Origin: an uncultured Clostridia bacterium
Lineage (GTDB): Bacteria; Bacillota; Clostridia; TANB77; CAG-508
NCBI GenBank assembly: GCA_934177725.1
Contig: CAKPPO010000025.1
Span: 1 to 11,045 of the forward strand
Length of the DNA: 11,045 nucleotides
Direction of reading: 5' to 3'
Below the pieces are notes generated by a model. That model was given only the letters and a program-made list of their open reading frames with translations, was not told where the DNA came from and made no database searches. Position 1 is the first letter of the stretch; each line of letters begins with the position of its first letter. A program made the translations under genes and the position numbers. Positions 1 through 6,396 of this stretch are shown in pieces.

Positions 1-1167
1 TTCTGTTGTCCATTCTACTGTATTTGATGCCATATCATTTATTTTACATACTTCATCTCCATTTACTCCTGTATTTGTTAATGAAGAATTTATACTTTGT
101 CCATCTTGATATGAATAGTCTGCATCTCCTGAGAAATTTTGAATATATACTGTTGCTGTATCCCATGCATAACTATTCATTAAATCTGTAGTTACTGTTG
201 TATATAAGCTTCTGCTTGCTGTTGCCGCATTTATTTGTGTTATGAAATTCCATAGTGTCCCTTCTGTTGTTGGTGCTGTTGTTGCTGAATAACTATTTGA
301 AACCTTTGAATTTGCTTTCCCATCTGTTCCATAACTTGCTTCATAACGGGCTATATAATATCCTCCATTTGCTTTTACACTATCTATAAATCCTTTTAGA
401 TTTAAGGCTGTTGTATTTAATCCATCTGCACCTTCACTCTCTACTCCTGTTCTCGATGTTGATAATTCTTTAAAAAATGAATTTATTACTACTTCTTGCG
501 TATAATTTTCTGCATTTTGTTTTAATATTGGTGTTCCTTTTGCAAGTACTGTTGTTCCATCTTCTGCTTTATCATTTGTACCGTCTGCAAATGTATATCT
601 TCCAAGTGTTATATCTACTGTCGTACCATCACTTTTCTTTATTCCATTCCCTACTGGTATCCATACATATTGGTTTCCTCTATTGTTTCCAACTTCTGTT
701 ATAATATCATTATCTTCTATTACTATTCCTTCTGTTACATTTATTCCACTGTCTTGCGCTATTTTGAAACCTTGTGGAACTTTTATTAAGTTTCCATTGC
801 TGTCTTTTAAAGTTGTTGGTGCTGTCATATATGTTCCTGCATCTCTACTTTTTTCTATTTCTGATTTTTCTACTGGTGGATTTGTTGTACCTCCACTTGC
901 TCCCATTTCTTCAATATATTTTGCTGTTTCGTTTAAACCTATTTCTTCATTTTGTTTTGCCTGCTCTGTTTCTGTTTTAGCAAGCTTTGCTTTTGTTATT
1001 ATGCCGTTTTCTCCTAATATTAAATTTATACTTATTCCTGCTAATATTATAAGTACTATTATTGTTATTACTAATGCTATTAATGTTATACCTTTTATAT
1101 TTCTTAGCATTATTACGTTTTTCTCTTTATTTAAGTTTTCTATTTTACTTTTTTCTTGTTTTTTCAT
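1..1167 (-). CDS. Pilin-like, lectin/FGE-fold surface protein, 3' end beyond window (gene 1)
   Basis: The frame is open from an ATG at 1165-1167 to the left edge, giving 389 codons with no stop, so the C-terminus is missing. A strong AGGAGG lies at 1177-1182. A short basic leader ends in KG (G26), followed by a hydrophobic helix (about residues 27-50, GITLIALVITIIVLIILAG). This looks like a prepilin-peptidase (class III) signal, but residue +5 after the cleavage site is not Glu. A Glu/Lys-rich helical stalk follows. A globular body then shows YVWIPVG, YYIARYEA and, at the very edge, INDMASNTVEWT. That last block matches the YDMAGNVWEW signature of the formylglycine-generating-enzyme / C-type lectin fold. 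The N-terminus, leader and promoter closely match gene 2 at 2914-4650, so the two are tandem paralogs. It is probably a surface-exposed ligand-binding protein; function is inferred from fold only. A variable tip like that of gene 2 would lie left of the window. Confidence 0.85.
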   Translation of the reverse strand, partial: MKKQEKSKIENLNKEKNVIMLRNIKGITLIALVITIIVLIILAGISINLILGENGIITKAKLAKTETEQAKQNEEIGLNETAKYIEEMGASGGTTNPPVEKSEIEKSRDAGTYMTAPTTLKDSNGNLIKVPQGFKIAQDSGINVTEGIVIEDNDIITEVGNNRGNQYVWIPVGNGIKKSDGTTVDITLGRYTFADGTNDKAEDGTTVLAKGTPILKQNAENYTQEVVINSFFKELSTSRTGVESEGADGLNTTALNLKGFIDSVKANGGYYIARYEASYGTDGKANSKVSNSYSATTAPTTEGTLWNFITQINAATASRSLYTTVTTDLMNSYAWDTATVYIQNFSGDADYSYQDGQSINSSLTNTGVNGDEVCKINDMASNTVEWTTE

Positions 1168-1430
1168 TTAATTTATCCTCCTTTGTGTATTTCACATTTA
1201 CATTTATTTTCTGCTTTTTCCTTTTGTTTTATTCTTTTTTATTTATAAAAACCAACTTTTAGACATAAAATTATAACATTCTTACCTTTCAATAATTTTA
1301 TTCTAAAATTTAAATAATATTTTTCAATGTACAATTTTATGTTTATAAGTTGCTACTTTCTTTTACAAAATTATTTTAACAATACTTTACTTCTTAGTCA
1401 ATACTTTTTTTCTTTTTTATTTAAAACCTA
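1168..1430 (-). repeat. Duplicated promoter/5' leader, copy 1
   Basis: This stretch upstream of gene 1 is nearly identical to 4651-4906 upstream of gene 2. It covers the ribosome site, about 200 bases of AT-rich leader and the promoter. Shared blocks include the AGACATAAAATTATA region, CCTTTCAATAATTT, AATATTTTTCAATGTACAA and the TTCTTAGTCAATACTTTT promoter core. Similarity fades just upstream of the -35 box, so the duplicated unit contains a complete expression signal. Inside it, AATTTTATGT at 1333-1342 and ACATAAAATT at 1263-1272 are perfect 10-base complements, kept in both copies. Confidence 0.85.
1373..1401 (-). promoter_or_regulatory. SigA-type promoter of gene 1
   Basis: On the minus strand TTGACT (1396-1401) is followed after exactly 17 bases by TAAAAT (1373-1378). 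The same boxes and spacing occur before gene 2. Transcription would start near 1366, giving a leader of about 200 bases. Confidence 0.8.
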
Positions 1431-1577
1431 ATTTTAAATAATTGAAAAAGTAAATTCTATTTGATTAAAGTACTATATAAATTTGGAACATGGTAAGATA
1501 TGTTTAATGATAATATTTTAACTAGTGCAATATTAGATAGATTATTAGATTAGGCATATGTAGTAAAATAATAAGAG
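1431..1577. other. Non-coding AT-rich spacer between IS element and gene 1 promoter
   Basis: About 145 bases with no credible reading frame, promoter or strong hairpin. On the minus strand it would originally have been the region downstream of gene 2, displaced by the IS element, but no terminator is recognisable in it. Confidence 0.5.
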
Positions 1578-1589
1578 GAGTGTTAAAAT

Positions 1590-1604
1590 CTAACTGTGTA
1601 AATT
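1590..1604 (+). repeat. IS left inverted repeat core
   Basis: CTAACTGTGTAAATT, perfectly complementary to 2860-2874; a looser match continues outward to about 1578. Confidence 0.8.
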
Positions 1605-1624
1605 CAAAAATTTAAATTTTGAAT

Positions 1625-1645
1625 ATGCACAGTTTTTTTGTGCAT
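1625..1645 (+). terminator. Hairpin upstream of the transposase
   Basis: ATGCACA (1625-1631) pairs perfectly with TGTGCAT (1639-1645) around a GTTTTTT loop, between the left inverted repeat and the transposase start. Its position suggests it shields the transposase from read-through transcription or hides its ribosome site; this role is inferred. Confidence 0.4.
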
Positions 1646-1660
1646 GGAAAGGAACAAGAA

Positions 1661-2806
1661 ATGGAAAAAATTAATTTAACAGATTTTCAAAAAAAGAAAA
1701 TTTAGTAACTGTTTTATCGCAGTTTATGTTGTAACAAAGGACATTAAAATTAGAACCGATACTTGCTTAACTAACAAAAAAAGTGTATATCGTCTTTGGT
1801 TTAGATATTATGGGATCTAGGCAAATTCTTGGAATATACTTTGATAATGAAAATGATACTCGTTTCTGGTTAGAAAAATTCGAGGATTTTCAAGCTAGAC
1901 ATTTAAAAGACAATGTACGCAAAAGGTAATTCTTTAAGAGATATCAAAGATACAATAAGAGAAATATATTCTATCGAACTAAGTGAAGAGACTATTAGTA
2001 ATATGACAAAATCTGTAAATGAAGAAGTTGTAAAATGGCAAAATAGGAAGTTAGAAAAATGTTATCCTTTTGTATATGTAGATTGTTTGTATTGTTCTGT
2101 AAAAGAAGATTTAAAAAGTGTTAAAAAAGCAATATATGTAGTTTTAGGAGTTGATACTAAAGGGTTAAAAGATGTATTAGGAGTATGGATAAAAACGACT
2201 GAGTCTGCAGCTAAATGGTGCCAGATTTTTGAAGATTTAAAGTCAAGAGGTGTTGAAGATATATTCTTTGTTTCTATGGATGGACTTGCTGGCTTACCTG
2301 ATGCTATTGAAAAAGTATATCCTCAAGCAATAACTCAACGATGTATTGTACATATTGTTAGGAATACATATAGTATTCTGCCTAAAAAGGATGTTAAAGA
2401 AGTCATTGTTAATTTTAAAAAGATATATACCGCTAGTAACCTTGAAAATGCTAAATTAGAATATGAGAATTTTAATGAAAAGTATAAAGAAAATAAGAAG
2501 TTAATAAAAAAAGTAGATGAAAATATAGAATGGATATATCAGTTATTTGATTATACAATAGGAATTAGGAAAGCAATATATACAACTAATTCAATTGAGA
2601 GTTTGAATAGCGGTCTTAGAAAAGTAACAAAAGGCAAAGGTTCTTTCATAAATGAAAATGCATTAATGAAAGTATTGTATTTACGAATAAAAGATTTACA
2701 AAAAAATTAGGCTAAAGGTATTTCAAATTGGGCTAGAATACAAAATGAACTTGCTATGCTATTTGGAGATAGATTTTTAAAGTACATTGAAAAAGATAAT
2801 ATATAA
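1661..2806 (+). pseudogene. IS256-family transposase, disrupted
   Basis: The longest intact piece (1913-2710, 265 residues) is the DDE core: Asp57 in PFVYVD, Asp123 in SMDGLAGLPDAI, the QRCIVH motif (143-147) and Glu229 in YTTNSIESLNSGLRK. Full-length relatives have about 390-400 residues. The start is broken. ATG at 1661 reads MEKINLTDFQKKKI and stops at 1703; shifting frame after the A-run gives ENLVTVLSQFM. A third piece (1771-1911) reads VYIVFGLDIMGSRQILGIY and FWLEKFEDFQARHLKD. It resembles the block before the second catalytic Asp, so it is out of order and probably comes from another IS256-type element. At 2708 an in-frame TAG stands where relatives have Trp (KNW-AKGISNW), after which the frame continues to TAA at 2804. 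The element is not expected to make active transposase. Confidence 0.85.
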
Positions 2807-2839
2807 AATGGTAATATATGATTACCACATATTACCATT
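2807..2839 (+). terminator. Hairpin after the transposase pseudogene
   Basis: AATGGTAATA (2807-2816) pairs perfectly with TATTACCATT (2830-2839), directly after the distal stop codon. There is no clear U-tract, so termination activity is uncertain. Confidence 0.4.
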
Positions 2840-2859
2840 GTTCAATATATATTAAAATA

Positions 2860-2874
2860 AATTTACACAGTTAG
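2860..2874 (-). repeat. IS right inverted repeat core
   Basis: The complement of CTAACTGTGTAAATT, a perfect match to the left end at 1590-1604. Confidence 0.8.
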
Positions 2875-2904
2875 CTTGACATGCTCTTTCTTACCAAGTA
2901 TTAA

Positions 2905-2917
2905 GTAACAAAGTTAC
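2905..2917 (-). other. Short hairpin at the 3' end of the variable region
   Basis: GTAAC (2905-2909) and GTTAC (2913-2917) form a 5-base stem with a 3-base loop overlapping the stop codon of gene 2. DGR variable regions are often followed closely by a small hairpin needed for mutagenic homing. The position fits, but the stem is short. Confidence 0.35.
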
Positions 2918-4650
2918 GGTTGGGAACTAAGCACTACTGGACGAAAACTGGCGATACCACTAGCAACACCTGTACCGCCGATGAATGCAAACACACCTGC
3001 ACTGCTAACAAGGTCAGCACGACCCCCACGTCTGAACACTGGGTAGTCAGAAACAGGAAAGCTAGAGTAACTAGAGTCCCAACTATCAGTATCGCTATTG
3101 CCATAACTAGAAGTTTCATATACTGCATCTCCATATTTATCTGTGTTTCCATAATAAGTTGATTGTGAGTCCGTAGTATTTGTATATTTGTCAACATATT
3201 TTGAATTGTTAGAATCCCATAATTTACTTCTATCATCATTAGATGCTCCAGCTGTGTATATTCCTGCTACATATTCCCATGCTCCTCCTGCCATATCATA
3301 TATTCCATATACATTTCCTGTTGTAGAAGCATTTCCTCCACCTATTTCATTATATTTTATTGTATTACTCATATTTGTTGTGGCATTATCTTTACCATTT
3401 GTTTTATTTCCACATAATCCTGTTATTGGCGAATAATTTGTTGTATTATTATAATATTGGTTATTCCATACTTCTCCATTTTTTCCATATACACTTCTAC
3501 TTAAATATACACAAGCTCCCCATTCTATATTTTTCATCATATGTGAATTTAAATTAGTTGTGTTTTCTAATGAATTTCCTGTTTGCGTTAAATTTCTGCA
3601 TACAGTAAACATATTATTTACTTTTATTCCTCTCCAACTTGTTACATTTGGAATTACTCTTACTTGTAAAGAGTTAGTATCTCCTCCACCTGTTGTTGCT
3701 AAATCAGTTTCCACTGTTGCTACACTTACATTATTACTACTTGCTTCAAATTTTGCTACCCATATTCCTGTTAGTTGTTCTCCTTCATCTTCTACTCCAT
3801 TATTATTTTTATCCCACCAAAATGCTGGGTGCACATTCCAATTTCCAGAACCTGAACTATTACTTATTGTTATACTGCTTCCATCTATAGGTGTATTAGT
3901 TGTTTCTTTCAAGAATTTTATATCTATTGTTCCTGCTGTGTTACTATTATAACCTTCTGTTATACAATATGCATATCTTGGTATCCATACCCAATAGCAA
4001 TCGTTTTCTCCTCCTGTTGTTTTTACATTTGCCCAATGATTTACTCCTTGAGTATAATCATACCAATTACCTGGTGCAGAATTTTTTGTTCCATTTTCAC
4101 TTTCCATTTGTATTTCATTTGGTATATATTCTGTTCCTACTTCATTTAAATCCCATGCCACATAGTAAGTGTTACTTTTATTAAATCCTGTTGTATCTGG
4201 TGCATTTGCTACTGTTGTAAATGTTGGATTTTTAGGCACATCTTTTACAGTTGTTTCATTAAATATATCTGATACTTTTATTTCATAGTTTCCTTTTGTT
4301 GTGGTTAATGTCTTATCTGCTAATTTTTCTTCTTCTGATAATGTTCCATACTTTTCTAATATTTCCTTTAAGCTATCATCTGATATGTTTCCATTGTTTT
4401 CTGCTTGTTTTCCTAGTATATCAGTTTGTATTTCTTCTTTTATACCTGCTATCTCTGTTTTTATTTTAGCATCTTTTGTTTTATTTATTAAGCCATTATC
4501 CCCCATTAGGGTTGCAACTGTCACTCCTGCTAATATTAAAAGAATTATAATTGTTACCACGAGTGATATTAAAGTTATACCTTTTGTATTATTTGGTATC
4601 ATTATATTTTTATTTAAGTTTTTTCTTTCTCTTTTTTCTTGTTCTTTCAT
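2914..4650 (-). CDS. Pilin-like, lectin/FGE-fold surface protein; probable DGR target (gene 2)
   Basis: 578 residues, ATG at 4648-4650, with AGGAGG ten bases upstream. A basic leader ends at G24, then a hydrophobic helix (25-48) forms a prepilin-like class III signal that lacks the usual Glu at +5. A Lys/Glu-rich stalk follows (about 50-110). The body carries CYWVWIPRYAY, GIWVAKFEAS, SHMMKNIEWGACVYLSRS and NVYGIYDMAGGAWEY (446-460), the signature block of the FGE-sulfatase / C-type lectin fold. The C-terminus (539-578) has FRRGG, SSAGVFAF (549-556) and SFRPVV (568-573), the framework seen in DGR variable proteins. Residues 519-578 contain no Asn, although I count about 65 in the first 518. 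The likely role is display of a hypervariable ligand-binding tip on the cell surface. The pilin anchor suggests assembly by a type IV pilus-like system, but none is in the window. Confidence 0.88.
   Translation of the reverse strand: MKEQEKRERKNLNKNIMIPNNTKGITLISLVVTIIILLILAGVTVATLMGDNGLINKTKDAKIKTEIAGIKEEIQTDILGKQAENNGNISDDSLKEILEKYGTLSEEEKLADKTLTTTKGNYEIKVSDIFNETTVKDVPKNPTFTTVANAPDTTGFNKSNTYYVAWDLNEVGTEYIPNEIQMESENGTKNSAPGNWYDYTQGVNHWANVKTTGGENDCYWVWIPRYAYCITEGYNSNTAGTIDIKFLKETTNTPIDGSSITISNSSGSGNWNVHPAFWWDKNNNGVEDEGEQLTGIWVAKFEASSNNVSVATVETDLATTGGGDTNSLQVRVIPNVTSWRGIKVNNMFTVCRNLTQTGNSLENTTNLNSHMMKNIEWGACVYLSRSVYGKNGEVWNNQYYNNTTNYSPITGLCGNKTNGKDNATTNMSNTIKYNEIGGGNASTTGNVYGIYDMAGGAWEYVAGIYTAGASNDDRSKLWDSNNSKYVDKYTNTTDSQSTYYGNTDKYGDAVYETSSYGNSDTDSWDSSYSSFPVSDYPVFRRGGRADLVSSAGVFAFIGGTGVASGIASFRPVVLSSQP
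2917..3096 (-). other. Candidate DGR variable region (VR)
   Basis: This covers residues 519-578 of gene 2; the core is 2944-3036. The coding strand has few A: I count 11 in the 91 bases 2940-3030, in a genome where A+T dominates. Putatively mutated codons all end in C or T (CGT, GCT, GAC, CTT, GTT, AGC and ATC, GGC, GGT, GTT, GCT), as expected if a template AAC/AAT had its adenines randomised. Framework codons without A at the key sites (GGT, GTG, TTT, TTC, CGT) are preserved. Local GC is much higher than in the rest of the gene. No template repeat or reverse transcriptase is present in this window. Confidence 0.7.
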
Positions 4651-4906
4651 TTATCCTTATCCTCCTTTGTATATTTCACGTTTACATTTATTTTCTGTTT
4701 TTTCCTTTTGTTTTATTCTTTTTCATTCATAAAAAAACTTTTAGACATAAAATTATAGCATTTTATACCTTTCAATAATTTCACTCTAAAACTTAAATAA
4801 TATTTTTCAATGTACAATTTTATGTTTATAAGTTGTTGCTTTCTTTTACAAAATTATTTTAACAATACTCTACTTCTTAGTCAATACTTTTTTCTTTTTT
4901 TAAACT
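4651..4906 (-). repeat. Duplicated promoter/5' leader, copy 2
   Basis: Near-identical to 1168-1430. It holds the AGGAGG site (4661-4666), the long leader and the promoter. The 10-base complementary pair is conserved at 4745-4754 and 4816-4825, enclosing about 60 bases that are also similar in both copies. I recognise no known riboswitch class in it. Confidence 0.85.
4856..4884 (-). promoter_or_regulatory. SigA-type promoter of gene 2
   Basis: TTGACT (4879-4884), a 17-base spacer, then TAAAAT (4856-4861) on the minus strand. Boxes and spacing are the same as in the gene 1 promoter. Confidence 0.8.
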
Positions 4907-4958
4907 TATAAAAAGTTCTCTGGAAAAAATTAATTTTGTATAGAACTTTAAAATAATT

Positions 4959-4991
4959 AAGCAGATTATAATATAATATTATAATCTGCTT
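4959..4991 (-). terminator. Terminator after the glycosyltransferase gene
   Basis: A perfect 14-base stem (AAGCAGATTATAAT at 4959-4972 with its complement at 4978-4991) and a 5-base loop, just after the glycosyltransferase stop at 4996. The U-tract on the minus strand is modest (TTAATTATTTT). It separates this gene from the gene 2 promoter. Confidence 0.65.
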
Positions 4992-4995
4992 TAAA

Positions 4996-6225
4996 TTAAT
5001 TTACTTCATTTATTTTTATATCTCTAACATGTTCTATTTTTTCCCATTTTGTATTTCTTACAAATAAACATTTGAAATTTATTAGAAGCCATGATCCTAA
5101 AAATAGTGGGTAAAATATTAAACCTTTAATCATTGGCCTTATTGGTTTCTTGTCTAGTATCATAATTAATAATGCTGTTAATATTGGTAATAAAAATGTT
5201 GGTATTAAATATCTTAAAATACTAATTAGTAATTCCGCAGTTGTCATACCTTGTGCTATATATATTACAAAATTTAAAAGTAATAAAACTAATGTAATTA
5301 TAAACATTGGTATACTACCTAATATATATAAAAGTCCGTCAAAATTCATTAATGTTTTCTTTTCTTTTACTGCTACTGCTAGTAATCCAGTATATTCTTT
5401 CATACATTGAATATGTCCTACTGTCCATCTAGACCTTTGAGACCATGATTGTTTAAAACTTGTTGGTTGTTCATCATATACAATTGCATCTGTTGCCCAA
5501 CCTAGTTTTCTTCCTTCTATAATATTTTTTAATGAAAATTCTATGTCTTCTGTTAATGTTTTTGTATCCCAACCTGTAGGCTTTATAACATCAAATCTAA
5601 CCATAAAACCTGTACCATTTAAAAGTGGAGATAAACCTAAGTTATATCTTGCTAAATGGTAAAAACGGTTCATTGTCCAATAGAAAATTGCATATCCTGC
5701 TGTAATCCAATTATCTGATGGATTTTTTATATCACGATAACCTTGTACAACGTTTTCTCCTTGACACAATTTTTTGTTCATTGCCTTTAAAAAGTTTTTA
5801 TCTGCTATATTATCTGCATCAAACACACAAAATGCATCATATGGAGCATTTTCCTCTATTTTTTGTGCTAAAAACCATTGAAGTGCAAATCCTTTTGTCT
5901 TTTTCTTTTCATCAAATCTTTCATAAACAATTGCTCCTGCTTTTTTAGCGATTTCTGCTGTGTTATCTGTACAGTTGTCTGCTATTACATATATATCGTA
6001 TAAATCTTTTGGATAATCTTGATTTTTTAAACTTTCTATTAAATTTGCAACTACTGCTGCTTCATTATGTGCAGGAATAATTGCCATAAATCTATGTTCT
6101 TTATTTTCCAGAATAGGTTTATCTTTCAATTTTATTAAAGAACATATACTAACTATAAATTGATATAGCCAAAATATAGTTATTAGCCAAATCAGTGCTT
6201 GTTGTAATATATATAGGTATTCCAT
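4996..6225 (-). CDS. Membrane family 2 glycosyltransferase (processive type)
   Basis: 409 residues, ATG at 6223-6225, with an AAGGAG site at 6232-6237. One membrane segment lies near residues 8-30. The cytosolic GT-A catalytic domain follows: IPAHNE (50-55), ADNCTDNT (82-89), the FDADN metal-binding DxD (135-139), TED (225-227) with the catalytic-base Asp, and QRSRW (263-267). The last three are the D,D,D,QxxRW set of processive enzymes such as cellulose, hyaluronan and poly-GlcNAc synthases. Two or three membrane helices follow (about 296-325, 331-357, 367-387). It should transfer sugar from a nucleotide-sugar donor into a surface polysaccharide or glycolipid. The sugar cannot be read from sequence, and no partner genes adjoin it. 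It has its own promoter and terminator, so it is probably monocistronic. Length and layout match BcsA/PgaC-like short synthases without a PilZ domain. Confidence 0.88.
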   Translation of the reverse strand: MEYLYILQQALIWLITIFWLYQFIVSICSLIKLKDKPILENKEHRFMAIIPAHNEAAVVANLIESLKNQDYPKDLYDIYVIADNCTDNTAEIAKKAGAIVYERFDEKKKTKGFALQWFLAQKIEENAPYDAFCVFDADNIADKNFLKAMNKKLCQGENVVQGYRDIKNPSDNWITAGYAIFYWTMNRFYHLARYNLGLSPLLNGTGFMVRFDVIKPTGWDTKTLTEDIEFSLKNIIEGRKLGWATDAIVYDEQPTSFKQSWSQRSRWTVGHIQCMKEYTGLLAVAVKEKKTLMNFDGLLYILGSIPMFIITLVLLLLNFVIYIAQGMTTAELLISILRYLIPTFLLPILTALLIMILDKKPIRPMIKGLIFYPLFLGSWLLINFKCLFVRNTKWEKIEHVRDIKINEVN

Positions 6226-6271
6226 TTTCTTCTCCTTATTCTTTTATATATTTTATTAAGCTAGTATTGTT

Positions 6272-6300
6272 ATTATACTATCTTTGTCCAAATTTTGCAA
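6272..6300 (-). promoter_or_regulatory. Promoter of the glycosyltransferase gene
   Basis: On the minus strand TTGCAA (6295-6300), a 17-base spacer, then a perfect TATAAT (6272-6277), about 47 bases before the start codon. Confidence 0.75.
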
Positions 6301-6352
6301 CTCTTTTTTATTCTATTTTTCTTTTCATACTATTATAACTTTCCTAGAATAT

Positions 6353-6396
6353 AAAAAAATAAAAGGTTTATATTGCTATAAACCTTTTATTTTTTT
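6353..6396 (-). terminator. Bidirectional terminator overlapping the pnp stop
   Basis: A 20-base perfect stem (6353-6372 with 6377-6396) around a TTGC loop. Its core is AAAAGGTTTATA / TATAAACCTTTT, flanked by runs of seven A and seven T, so it works as a rho-independent terminator on either strand. The pnp stop codon (6395-6397) lies inside the arm. Confidence 0.9.

Larger units (their letters stand above)
1578..2886 (+). mobile_element. IS256-family insertion sequence, degenerate
   Basis: The ends carry inverted repeats: CTAACTGTGTAAATT at 1590-1604 and its exact complement at 2860-2874. A weaker match extends outward to a shared terminal GAG, giving approximate ends at 1578 and 2886 and a length of about 1.3 kb, normal for the family. 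Inside lies an IS256 (mutator-type) transposase, now a pseudogene. No 8-9 base target duplication can be seen next to these ends, so either the exact ends are slightly off or the flanks have drifted. The right end lies about 27 bases beyond the stop codon of gene 2. Confidence 0.8.

Noticed and set aside
683..1171. Plus-strand open frame of 162 codons opposite gene 1
   Set aside because: It is an antisense shadow. The minus-strand frame has a strong ribosome site, a promoter and recognisable domains. The plus frame has repetitive Ser/Phe/Ile-rich content expected from reading the complement of Asn/Lys-rich codons.
1569..2895. 8-9 base target-site duplication flanking the IS
   Set aside because: The bases outside the proposed ends (TAATAAGAG and TTTCTTACC) do not match as direct repeats.
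4670..4855. Known riboswitch (for example cyclic-di-GMP) in the pilin-gene leader
   Set aside because: None of the conserved riboswitch motifs I know is present; the leader is AT-rich with only the one long-range complementary pair.
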